From an uncultured Lachnospiraceae bacterium (lineage in GTDB: Bacteria; Bacillota; Clostridia; Lachnospirales; Lachnospiraceae): DNA of 37,955 nt. Below the pieces are notes generated by a model. That model ran no database searches, had not been told where the DNA came from, and saw only the letters and a program-made list of their open reading frames with translations. The stretch spans positions 1 to 37,955 of the forward strand of contig CANQAR010000035.1 of the NCBI GenBank assembly GCA_947588845.1, written 5' to 3'. Shown in pieces: positions 7,241 through 14,146 of this stretch. The number at the start of each line of letters is the position of its first letter. Positions within the stretch are counted from its first letter, which is position 1. Both the position numbers and the translations under genes were made by a program.

Positions 7241-8506
7241 ATGAAATTTATCAAAACCCCGGTAAAGGGCATGTGCGACATGCTTCCGTCTGACATGCGT
7301 CTGCGGGAACACATTCTTTCGATGATCAAGGAAACGTATTCTTCCTATGGATTTATGCAGATTGAGACCCCTGTGATGGAGCACATCGAGAATCTGACCT
7401 CCAAACAGGGCGGCGACAATGAGAAACTGATTTTCAAGGTAATGAAGCGCGGCGCCGAGCTGTCCCGCGCGCTGGCAAAAGGCGACGGAGAGCTTGCGGA
7501 CAATGGACTCCGCTATGATCTGACCGTGCCGCTTGCCCGCTATTACGCGAACAACAAGGAAAAGCTGCCGACTCCGTTCAAGGCTCTGCAGATGGGAAAT
7601 GTGTGGCGTGCGGACAACCCGCAGAAGGGGCGTTTCCGCCAGTTTACGCAGTGCGATATCGATATTCTCGGCGACGAGACGAACCTCGCGGAGATCGAGC
7701 TGATCACGGCGACGGCCGACATGCTGTCTCGGATTTTTGCCGAGGTGAAGATCACGGATTTCACGGTTCACATCAACGACCGGCAGATCCTGCGCGCGGC
7801 CGCTCTGCAGGCGGGCTTTGCGGAGGAGGAGATCGGTTCCGTGCTGATCTCGCTGGATAAGTTTGACAAGATCGGGCTTGAAGGAATTAAGAAAGAGCTT
7901 CTTGAGAACGGCTATGACGCGGAAGCGGTGGAGCGGTATCTGGGACTCTACACGGAGATTCCGGAGAATATTTCCGCGGCAGCGTTCTGCGAGGGAATTT
8001 CCGGGGAATATCTGCCGCAGGGCACGGTGGAGGCGCTCGACGAGATCCTTTCCTGTGTAAAGCCGATGCTGAATCCGGGTGTCAAAATTGTGTTTGATCC
8101 GACGCTGGTGCGCGGCATGGGATATTATACCGGCCCGATTTTTGAGGTCAGCATCGATGATTATAATTTCTCAATCGCGGGCGGCGGCCGCTACGACAAG
8201 ATGATTGGCAAATTCAGCGGGCAGGATGTGTGTGCGAGTGGATTTTCGATCGGCTTTGAGCGCATCGTCACAATTCTGAAGGATCACATGGAGAATCCGT
8301 TCCAGATCAGCGAAAACAATGTGGCGTTTCTGATCGAGAAAAGGGTTCCAATGGAACGCAGGCAGGAGATCTTTGCCCGGGCGAAGGAGCTGCGCGCGGC
8401 AGGTACCACGGTGACGATCCAGCCGATGAAGAAGAACGTAAAGCGGCAGGTAGAGCTACTTGAGGCGGAAGGATATACGAAGTTTGAGAAGGTGTATGAA
8501 AAATAA
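7241..8506 (+). CDS. hisS: Histidine--tRNA ligase
   Basis: This 421-residue class II aminoacyl-tRNA synthetase charges tRNA-His with histidine using ATP in the cytoplasm. Class II motif 2 is visible near residue 130 (FRQFTQCDIDILG), the histidine-specific LVRGMGYYTG signature near residue 288, and motif 3 just after (GGGRYDKMIG). A C-terminal anticodon-binding domain follows. Length is normal. The start at 7241 is set by AGAGGAG upstream of the ATG; an in-frame ATG at 7187 lacks a ribosome-binding site and would add 18 residues unlike the family. It stands alone between terminators rather than next to aspS. Its GC content is clearly higher than that of the fructan cassette before it. Confidence 0.97.
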   Translation: MKFIKTPVKGMCDMLPSDMRLREHILSMIKETYSSYGFMQIETPVMEHIENLTSKQGGDNEKLIFKVMKRGAELSRALAKGDGELADNGLRYDLTVPLARYYANNKEKLPTPFKALQMGNVWRADNPQKGRFRQFTQCDIDILGDETNLAEIELITATADMLSRIFAEVKITDFTVHINDRQILRAAALQAGFAEEEIGSVLISLDKFDKIGLEGIKKELLENGYDAEAVERYLGLYTEIPENISAAAFCEGISGEYLPQGTVEALDEILSCVKPMLNPGVKIVFDPTLVRGMGYYTGPIFEVSIDDYNFSIAGGGRYDKMIGKFSGQDVCASGFSIGFERIVTILKDHMENPFQISENNVAFLIEKRVPMERRQEIFARAKELRAAGTTVTIQPMKKNVKRQVELLEAEGYTKFEKVYEK

Positions 8507-8554
8507 AAAGAAATATTTTTAAATGTAAATCCGACAGAAATTTGATTTCTATGC

Positions 8555-8673
8555 TTGCGGCCTGCGGGGAATTGTGCTATAGTAAGGATGTAAAAAGCAG
8601 CCGCCCACAAGGTGGTTGACCAGTGGAATAGAAAAACCACCCCTTCCGGTCAAGTTTCAGGGTGGTTTTTCTA
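8555..8673 (+). ncRNA. Type I antitoxin RNA (with its promoter)
   Basis: A strong sigma-A promoter, TTGCGG (8555-8560), 17 bases, TATAGT (8578-8583), faces the small toxin gene on the opposite strand. The transcript would start near 8590 and end at the hairpin terminator at 8631-8671, giving an RNA of about 80 nucleotides with no convincing reading frame. It converges on the toxin transcript and overlaps it at the terminator, so the two RNAs are complementary there. This is the layout of par/fst- and txpA/ratA-like type I modules. The terminator loop carries GGTCAA, which could also pair with the TTGACC near the toxin mRNA 5' end. Confidence 0.75.
8631..8671. terminator. Bidirectional terminator shared by toxin and antitoxin transcripts
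   Basis: A perfect 12-bp inverted repeat (GAAAAACCACCC at 8631-8642 and GGGTGGTTTTTC at 8660-8671) has T-runs on both strands. It ends the rightward antitoxin RNA and the leftward toxin mRNA. The stem is the main region of complementarity between the two RNAs. Confidence 0.85.
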
Positions 8674-8689
8674 TGTATGCCATGTCTGA

Positions 8690-8800
8690 TTACTTACAGT
8701 ACGTAAATACGAATGTAAGCAATGCCAGCAGAAAGAGACCAAAGGTCATCAAATCCTTAAAATCATATTGATTATGATTTTTCATAAGCATCATCCCCAT
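8690..8800 (-). CDS. Holin-like small membrane toxin of a type I toxin-antitoxin module
   Basis: This 36-residue peptide was read directly from the minus strand. It has a short polar N-terminus (KNHNQYDFKDLMTF), one hydrophobic membrane segment (GLFLLALLTFVFTY) and a C-terminal CK. It matches the putative holin-like toxins (Hol_Tox, related to TxpA/Fst) common in Firmicutes. Several start codons are clustered in frame (8800, 8794, 8791 and 8785); the true start is undecided, and the inner ones give 31-34 residues. In this family the peptide damages the membrane when made in excess, and a cis-encoded antisense RNA represses it. The antitoxin RNA and shared terminator lie directly downstream. 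Activity here is inferred from family and layout. Confidence 0.85.
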   Translation of the reverse strand: MGMMLMKNHNQYDFKDLMTFGLFLLALLTFVFTYCK

Positions 8801-8849
8801 TCGGTCAGAATGAGGTCAACACACCCTGTAACGCGGCTGCTCTTTTAAT

Positions 8850-8879
8850 AATATAGCATATATTAATTTAAAAAAACAA
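8850..8879 (-). promoter_or_regulatory. Promoter of the toxin mRNA
   Basis: On the minus strand TTGTTT (8874-8879), an 18-base spacer and TATATT (8850-8855) make a plausible sigma-A promoter. Transcription would begin near 8843, so the mRNA starts at the GCAGCCGC sequence that also begins the antitoxin RNA. The -35 box is weak and the 42-base leader has no strong Shine-Dalgarno match, which fits low toxin output. Confidence 0.5.
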
Positions 8880-8957
8880 CAATCAACAGTCAAAAACAGA
8901 GGATATATTTGCAAACAGCAGATTAAATAAATGAATCATTAAAAAGGTGTGAAACAA

Positions 8958-9788
8958 GTGATTCCTGTAAAAGAACTGAAAAGATATTCCAAAAAGGCGG
9001 ATCATACGTACACGCTCGGCGCGTTTCCCACATTTGAACTGCTGGAGAATTGCCCCAGGCGGGCAGAGCAGGTGATCATCAGCACACAGGCGAACGCGGA
9101 TATCCGGGAAAAGGCGGAACGGATCTGCGCGTCAAACGGCATTCCTCTGCTTGAGAGTGACCGGGCGCTGGAGCGGATCCGGGACAAAGAGGCCTGTATT
9201 CTGGCAGGCGTTTTGAGGAAATATCAGGATTCGCTGCAGGCAGACAGAGATCATGTCGTTCTGGTGAATCCGGGCGACATGGGAAATCTCGGGACGATCG
9301 TGCGGACGTGCGTCGGATTTGGCGTCCGCAATCTGGCGGTTATCGAACCGGCGGCGGAACTTTTGCACCCGAAGACGATCCGGGCCTCGATGGGCGCATT
9401 GTTCTCGATCCATTTTGAGCATTTTGCATCATTCGGAGATTACAGGGGAAAATATGGAAAGGACAGAGACTGTTATCCATTTATGCTGAAGGGAGCGGTA
9501 TCACTGGATCAGCTGACGCGAAGGAAAAGAGAAGGAGATCATCCCCACGGTGAGCGAATGAGTGAATCTGTAGAAGCAGGCGGAAGGAGTTTTGGCTCGT
9601 CTGGAAGGGAGCAGTCCAGGCCGTTCTCTCTGATCTTCGGGAATGAGGCGACGGGACTTGACGACAGCTTTCTTGAGATGGGACAGAGTGTGCTCATCCG
9701 CCATAGTGACAGAATCGATTCGCTGAATCTGTCCATGGCGGTGGGAATTGCGCTGTACGAATTTACGAGGGGGTGGTTTTCGGATTGA
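8958..9788 (+). CDS. SpoU/TrmH-family RNA 2'-O-methyltransferase
   Basis: This SPOUT-fold enzyme transfers a methyl group from S-adenosylmethionine to a ribose 2'-hydroxyl in tRNA or rRNA. The three family motifs are clear: NPGDMGNLGTIVRT, IFGNEATGL and DSLNLSMAVGIALYEF at the C-terminus. An N-terminal substrate-binding segment of about 90 residues precedes them. GTG 8958 is preferred because AAAGGTG lies eight bases upstream; GTG 8949 would add three residues with poor spacing. Between motifs 1 and 2 there is a polar, low-complexity stretch of about 34 residues (bases 9519-9620, rich in Arg, Glu, Gly and Ser) that looks like an insertion. The exact RNA target cannot be told from sequence. 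Confidence 0.9.
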   Translation: MIPVKELKRYSKKADHTYTLGAFPTFELLENCPRRAEQVIISTQANADIREKAERICASNGIPLLESDRALERIRDKEACILAGVLRKYQDSLQADRDHVVLVNPGDMGNLGTIVRTCVGFGVRNLAVIEPAAELLHPKTIRASMGALFSIHFEHFASFGDYRGKYGKDRDCYPFMLKGAVSLDQLTRRKREGDHPHGERMSESVEAGGRSFGSSGREQSRPFSLIFGNEATGLDDSFLEMGQSVLIRHSDRIDSLNLSMAVGIALYEFTRGWFSD

Positions 9789-9802
9789 TTACGCTCCGCG
9801 AG

Positions 9803-9917
9803 GGTTCTGAGCGCCAGTGGCGCTCGTTTAGAACCGACCGGAACGGAGTGGAGAGCCGTGTGCCAGTGGCACACGTTTGGCGCCGACCGAAACGGAGTGG
9901 TGTCCGCAAAGCGGACA
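9803..9917. repeat. Tandem 49-bp units with variable-stem hairpins
   Basis: Two units 49 bp apart share the plan: hairpin with CCAGTGG tip, GTTT, four variable bases, CCGACCG, (G/A)AACGGAGTGG. The hairpins are GAGCGCCAGTGGCGCTC (9809-9825) and GTGTGCCAGTGGCACAC (9858-9874). Their arms differ, but each pairs perfectly with itself, so pairing rather than sequence is conserved. A third hairpin, TGTCCGC-AAA-GCGGACA, follows at 9901-9917. The first hairpin is also enclosed by GGTTCT/AGAACC (9803-9808, 9830-9835). The 9789-10147 gap holds this array and then unremarkable sequence up to glgX. Confidence 0.8.
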
Positions 9918-10147
9918 TGGAGGTTTACAGAGGGATTGTGTTTGAAACTGGCAGGAGATGGACAGCAGTACAGCCGGACAGAACAGGCGGGACGCCGCCA
10001 AATGGAACGTCCGGAAACATCTACGTTTTGGAACTCGCCTGAGAGGGCGGATTTTTGCATGTGAATTTAACACATTAATGTGATGATGAGGAAGGGAAAG
10101 CATTAATTTCTGATATCATCTGCCAGAAGGAAAAGGAATGAAGAGGA

Positions 10148-12283
10148 ATGAAGTTTTACAATCGAAATAATATTTCGGAAATATCCGTGATGCAGCCGAT
10201 GGGAGAGATCTCCGGTTTTCCAGTGCGTCCCGGATTATTTGACGTGAATGGTACGATGGTGCTCGCGTTCGGCGTGAATTTTACGATTCACACCCATGGA
10301 GGGACTTCCTGCGAGCTTCTGCTGTTCCATCGGGGGGAAGAGGAGCCGTACGCGGTGCTTCCGTTTCCGGATGAATACAAGATCGGTGATGTGTATTCGA
10401 TGATTGTGTACGATCTTGATATTGAGGATTTTGAGTATGCGTACCGGATTGATGGTCCATACGACCCGAAACGGGGACTTTTGTTTGATAAGGAAAAAAT
10501 TCTGCTGGATCCGTATGCCCGTGCGGTCGCGGGACGGCGGAGCTGGAGTGAAGAGAAAAAGGGCGGTTATCATGCGCGCGTTGTGCGCAACACGTTTGAC
10601 TGGGGAGAGATGCCTCAGTCTTCGCGCGAGCTGAATGAACTTATTATTTATGAGCTTCATGTGAGAGGCTTCACGAAGCATGAATCGTCCGGAGTGAAAC
10701 ATAAGGGCACGTTCGCAGGACTGAAAGAGAAGATTCCCTATTTAAAAGAGCTTGGGATCAACGCGGTCGAGATGATGCCCATTTTTGAATTTGATGAAAA
10801 TATGAGTGTGCGTGAGGTGAACGGACAGAGACTTTTCGATTATTGGGGTTACAACACGGTCTGTTTCTTTGCGCCGAATGCAAACTATACGGCGGCCGAT
10901 GAGTTCAACCACGAGGGAAGGGAACTCCGGGAACTGATCAAGGCGCTGCATGATAATGGAATCGAGGTTATCCTGGATGTTGTGTTCAATCACACGGCGG
11001 AAGGAAATGAGATGGGGCCTTCGTTCTGCTTTAAAGGTCTCGATAATAATGTGTACTATATGCTGACGCCGGACGGAAATTATTATAATTTCAGCGGCTG
11101 TGGCAATACGCTTAACTGCAATCATCCGATCGTCCAGCAGATGATTCTGGAATGTCTGCGTTACTGGACCGTGAGCTACCGCGTCGATGGATTCCGGTTT
11201 GATCTCGCGAGCATTCTGGGAAGAAATGAGGACGGTTCTCCGATGAACAATCCGCCTCTGCTACGGACGCTTGCCTACGATCCGGTGCTCAGCCGGGTGA
11301 AGCTGATCGCTGAGGCGTGGGACGCCGGCGGCATGTACCAGGTGGGGAGCTTTCCCGCGAGCATGCGCTGGGCGGAGTGGAACGGCAGATACCGCGACTC
11401 CGTGCGTTCTTTTCTGAAAGGAGATTTCTCGGTGTCCTGGGACGCCGCGTGGAGGATTGCGGGATCCGGCGATCTGTATGGAGAATATAATCAGGATAAC
11501 AACGGCGTCTACGCGGGCTATAATTCCTGTATTAATTTTCTGACCTGCCATGACGGGTTTACGCTGTATGATCTGTACTCTTATAATGAGAAACATAATG
11601 AAGGCAACGGCTGGAATAATACGGACGGCTCGAATGACAACCGAAGCTGGAACTGCGGCGCGGAAGGGGAGACGGACGATCCTGATGTGCTGAAACTGCG
11701 TTTCCAGATGATCCGCAACGCCTGCGCGGTGCTGCTTGCAAGCCGCGGCGCGCCAATGTTCTTCGCGGGTGACGAGTTCGGGAACACGCAGTACGGCAAT
11801 AACAACTGTTACTGTCAGGACAATGAAATTTCCTGGCTAGACTGGGGGCTGCTTGAAAAGAATCATGAACTGTTTGAGTTTTTCAAGTTTATGATCGCTT
11901 ACCGAAAAAAACATCCGGTAATACGAAACAAGCTTCCGAACGCGGTATGCGGCATGGAACCGATCCATGCGCACGATGTCGCGGCGGAGCGCACCCAGCT
12001 GCCGCGTGACGCGCGGACCTTCGCAATCAGCTTTGCGGGATATGACACGAAAAAAGGCGAGGACGATATCGTGTATGTTGCGCTCAACGCCTACTGGGAG
12101 GACGTGGTGATCACGCTGCCGTACCTGAACGGGGCGCTGTCCTGGTACCTGAGCGTCAACACAACTGGCGACGGTCACGGGAGATACTGCTATCCGGAAG
12201 GATGGGAGGCGCGCATCGATCATGAGTTTATCATGCGGCCGCGGTCTGTGGCAATTTTCACCGCGAGGAGCAGCAGGATGTAG
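10148..12283 (+). CDS. glgX: Glycogen debranching enzyme (isoamylase type, GH13)
   Basis: This 711-residue cytoplasmic enzyme hydrolyses alpha-1,6 branch points in glycogen or limit dextrins. An N-terminal beta domain (CBM48-like, residues about 15-130) precedes a GH13 barrel. Visible GH13 regions are YELHVRGFTKHESSG, DVVFNHTAEG, YRVDGFRFDLAS with nucleophile Asp352, LIAEAWD with acid/base Glu389, and FLTCHDG with Asp469. A C-terminal beta domain ends the protein. Size and the SGCGNTLNCNHP segment fit the GlgX/TreX group rather than secreted pullulanases, and there is no signal peptide. A run of purine-rich sequence (GAAGGAAAAGGA, then GAAGAGGA) precedes the start. The next gene begins 44 bases downstream, with no terminator between, so co-transcription is possible. 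Confidence 0.95.
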   Translation: MKFYNRNNISEISVMQPMGEISGFPVRPGLFDVNGTMVLAFGVNFTIHTHGGTSCELLLFHRGEEEPYAVLPFPDEYKIGDVYSMIVYDLDIEDFEYAYRIDGPYDPKRGLLFDKEKILLDPYARAVAGRRSWSEEKKGGYHARVVRNTFDWGEMPQSSRELNELIIYELHVRGFTKHESSGVKHKGTFAGLKEKIPYLKELGINAVEMMPIFEFDENMSVREVNGQRLFDYWGYNTVCFFAPNANYTAADEFNHEGRELRELIKALHDNGIEVILDVVFNHTAEGNEMGPSFCFKGLDNNVYYMLTPDGNYYNFSGCGNTLNCNHPIVQQMILECLRYWTVSYRVDGFRFDLASILGRNEDGSPMNNPPLLRTLAYDPVLSRVKLIAEAWDAGGMYQVGSFPASMRWAEWNGRYRDSVRSFLKGDFSVSWDAAWRIAGSGDLYGEYNQDNNGVYAGYNSCINFLTCHDGFTLYDLYSYNEKHNEGNGWNNTDGSNDNRSWNCGAEGETDDPDVLKLRFQMIRNACAVLLASRGAPMFFAGDEFGNTQYGNNNCYCQDNEISWLDWGLLEKNHELFEFFKFMIAYRKKHPVIRNKLPNAVCGMEPIHAHDVAAERTQLPRDARTFAISFAGYDTKKGEDDIVYVALNAYWEDVVITLPYLNGALSWYLSVNTTGDGHGRYCYPEGWEARIDHEFIMRPRSVAIFTARSSRM

Positions 12284-12327
12284 GAATGGCTGAAGTCAGG
12301 CATGGAGGTACGAGAAGGGAAAATAGT

Positions 12328-13578
12328 ATGAAAAGAGAAAGAACAAAAGAAATTCGTGTCCTGCTGTTTGCAGTGGGGCTGATGGTATGCGTACTTGGGC
12401 TGGTTGGCCGTCCTGTAAAAGTTTGGGCAAAGGCCGCAAAAAAAGCGCCGGAGGCGATTATCCTGGATCAGGAGGAAGTTACGCTTTTTGAGACGAAAAA
12501 GGTACAACTGTCCGCAGCGCTGCGCCCGAAGTCGTCGAATGTAGCCATTCGGTGGATCAGCAGGAATGAAAAAATTGCAAAAGTAAATTCCAAAGGGAAA
12601 GTAACTGCTAAGGGCTGCGGGACGACGAAAATCGTAGCAAAAACAGCGAATGGACTGCGCGCGGTTTGTAAAGTGTATGTACTGAAAATGCCTCAGAGTA
12701 TTGCGCTGAGCGAGACTTCTGTCTCGCTGATGCAGGGAAAGACCCTGAGACTGAAAGCTGCCGTTACACCGGCGGGGGCAGCTGGAGCAGCCATTAAATG
12801 GACGAGCAGCAATGAGAAGGTAGCAGAGGTAGATTCCAGTGGAAATGTGACTGCGCGGGCCCAGGGTACGGCGACGATCACTGCGGCAGCTGAAAACGGA
12901 GTAAAGGCAGTGTGTACGGTCAGGTCGTATATGCAGTACAAAATTTCCGGAAGAACACTTACAATTTCCAGCGCGGAGGGGAACAGAACCTATTACGCAT
13001 ATTCGCAGAGAGCTTACGGGTATGGCTGGTATCGGTCGCATGGATGTGTTACGACGGCCGTAGCTATTGCAGCAAGTTCCTATGGAAAAAACTATACGCC
13101 GAAAGATATTCATGAAGGTCCTGTTTCAGCGGTTTACAGTGAAAGGTATGCGGTCACAAAGATGGGAGGAGCCGGCGTTCTGCCACAATGGTACGGAAAG
13201 GCCGCAATCTCGGTGCTCACCGCTTCCAGTATCCTTACCAATATGGGAATTGAGAACAGAGCCGTGTATTCTTATAATAAAGAGGAAGCACTGCAGGAAA
13301 TCCGGGAGCATCTGAAGCTGGGAAAACCTGTGATTATCAAAGTGAACAATAATGTATATAATGGCAGGCAGCTGGGACATCCGCATCACTCCCTCGTGGT
13401 TGTAGGAGTCGATGAAAGTGATCACGCGATCTGCATCAGCCCGGGAACATCCACTTATATGACCTCCTATACCCTGAGCACGCTGCTCTATCACCATATG
13501 ACACCAGCCTCCGGAAAGTACATGGTGCCTTATATGGGAGATCTGCAGACAGCTGGCGGATATATTCTGATTGGCTGA
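12328..13578 (+). CDS. Secreted protein with two Big2 Ig-like domains and a C39-like peptidase domain
   Basis: This 416-residue exported protein has an N-terminal hydrophobic segment after KRERTKEIR that ends near VWAKA and acts as a signal peptide or anchor. Two Big2 bacterial Ig-like domains follow (about residues 45-125 and 128-205; motifs WISRNEKIAKVNSKGKVTAK and IKWTSSNEKVAEVDSSGNVT). The C-terminal 200 residues resemble the C39-like papain-fold family: Cys240 in HGCVTTAVAIAAS and His354 in HHSLVVVGVD would form the active pair. Its substrate is unknown; an extracellular or wall-associated protease or peptidase role is inferred. The start is set by GAGAAGGGA seven bases before ATG 12328; an upstream ATG at 12286 has no such site. 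A terminator follows. Confidence 0.85.
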   Translation: MKRERTKEIRVLLFAVGLMVCVLGLVGRPVKVWAKAAKKAPEAIILDQEEVTLFETKKVQLSAALRPKSSNVAIRWISRNEKIAKVNSKGKVTAKGCGTTKIVAKTANGLRAVCKVYVLKMPQSIALSETSVSLMQGKTLRLKAAVTPAGAAGAAIKWTSSNEKVAEVDSSGNVTARAQGTATITAAAENGVKAVCTVRSYMQYKISGRTLTISSAEGNRTYYAYSQRAYGYGWYRSHGCVTTAVAIAASSYGKNYTPKDIHEGPVSAVYSERYAVTKMGGAGVLPQWYGKAAISVLTASSILTNMGIENRAVYSYNKEEALQEIREHLKLGKPVIIKVNNNVYNGRQLGHPHHSLVVVGVDESDHAICISPGTSTYMTSYTLSTLLYHHMTPASGKYMVPYMGDLQTAGGYILIG

Positions 13579-13629
13579 AAAGGGGTAAACGGACAGGACG
13601 ATTATTTTACGAATAAAAGAAACAAAAAG

Positions 13630-13680
13630 ACCGATGGTTTCCACTTTAATTAGTCAGGAACCATTGGTTTGTTTTATTTT
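13630..13680 (+). terminator. Rho-independent terminator after the C39-like peptidase gene
   Basis: ACCGATGGTT (13630-13639) pairs with AACCATTGGT (13659-13668), with one G-T pair and extra TCC/GGA pairing. The stem is followed by TTGTTTTATTTT. The distance is about 50 bases past the stop codon. Confidence 0.8.
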
Positions 13681-13912
13681 ATCTGCCTATAAAGAACTTT
13701 CTGAACCTTGCGCCCAGGGAAAGCTGCGGCCGGGCCGTCTCCCATGAGACTCTCTGTCCTTCCATCTCGCGGCTGGCTTTCAGGTCTGCGTAAACGCTGT
13801 CTTTCATTGCTGCGAAGTTACAGTTCACTCCCCCATCAAGCTCGAGGTGATTTTCGGACATCTTGTTCGAAAATCCCGAGGTCTGAGGCGCGAAATGCCA
13901 CGAAAGTGGCAT
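13679..13912 (-). CDS. Small hypothetical ORF overlapping a hairpin-rich element
   Basis: This is an open frame of up to 77 codons on the minus strand. It is not recognised as a known family. An internal ATG at about 13807 would give a 43-residue basic peptide starting MKDSVYADLKASREMEGQ and ending LGARFRKFFIGR. The composition (charged, few rare residues) looks protein-like, but no good Shine-Dalgarno site was found. The upstream half of the frame lies inside the inverted-repeat element at 13812-14007. It may be a real small protein, a piece of a mobile or repeated element, or chance. Its stop overlaps the terminator region of the neighbouring gene. Confidence 0.3.
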   Translation of the reverse strand: MPLSWHFAPQTSGFSNKMSENHLELDGGVNCNFAAMKDSVYADLKASREMEGQRVSWETARPQLSLGARFRKFFIGR

Positions 13913-14007
13913 TTCTGTGCATACCTGAGTATGCAGAAAAGCCTCCAGTGGAGGGTTTTCTGTATCGCGAAGCGCTGTTGCTGGTCACGGAGTGAACAGT
14001 AACTGCG
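13812..14007. repeat. 196-bp element with ~19-bp terminal inverted repeats and three internal hairpins
   Basis: The left end GCGAAGTTACAGTTCACTCC (13812-13831) matches the reverse complement of the right end (13989-14007) at 17 of 19 positions. Inside are three hairpins almost end to end: AAATGCCAC-GAAA-GTGGCATTT (13893-13914), TGCATAC-CTGA-GTATGCA (13918-13935) and AGAAAAGCCTCC-AGT-GGAGGGTTTTCT (13935-13961, one mismatch). The third has the same CCAGTGG tip as the 9809-9874 array, and ACGGAGTG recurs at 13987-13994. The element occupies most of the 13579-14146 gap, after the terminator and before the promoter of the next gene. No transposase is nearby. Confidence 0.75.
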
Positions 14008-14042
14008 AATAAAAAGTCCTTCTGTTTACGAATGCGGGGTTG

Positions 14043-14071
14043 TTGACTTTGTTCCTGCAAAATAGTAAAAT
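14043..14071 (+). promoter_or_regulatory. Promoter of the coiled-coil membrane protein operon
   Basis: TTGACT (14043-14048), a 17-base spacer and TAAAAT (14066-14071) form a good sigma-A promoter about 75 bases before the start codon. Confidence 0.65.
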
Positions 14072-14146
14072 ATTAAAAAGAAGGAATTTACTTAAGGTGT
14101 TGACAGGCAAAAGCGAAACGGCAGCAGGAGCAGAGGGGAAATCGAA

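Noticed and set aside
7241-7771. Minus-strand frame opposite the hisS 5' half
   Set aside because: It is antisense to a well-supported essential gene, with no ribosome-binding site or homology.
9803-9917. CRISPR array
   Set aside because: The units are 49 bp apart, but the variable parts are self-complementary hairpin arms rather than spacers, only two full units exist, and there are no cas genes.
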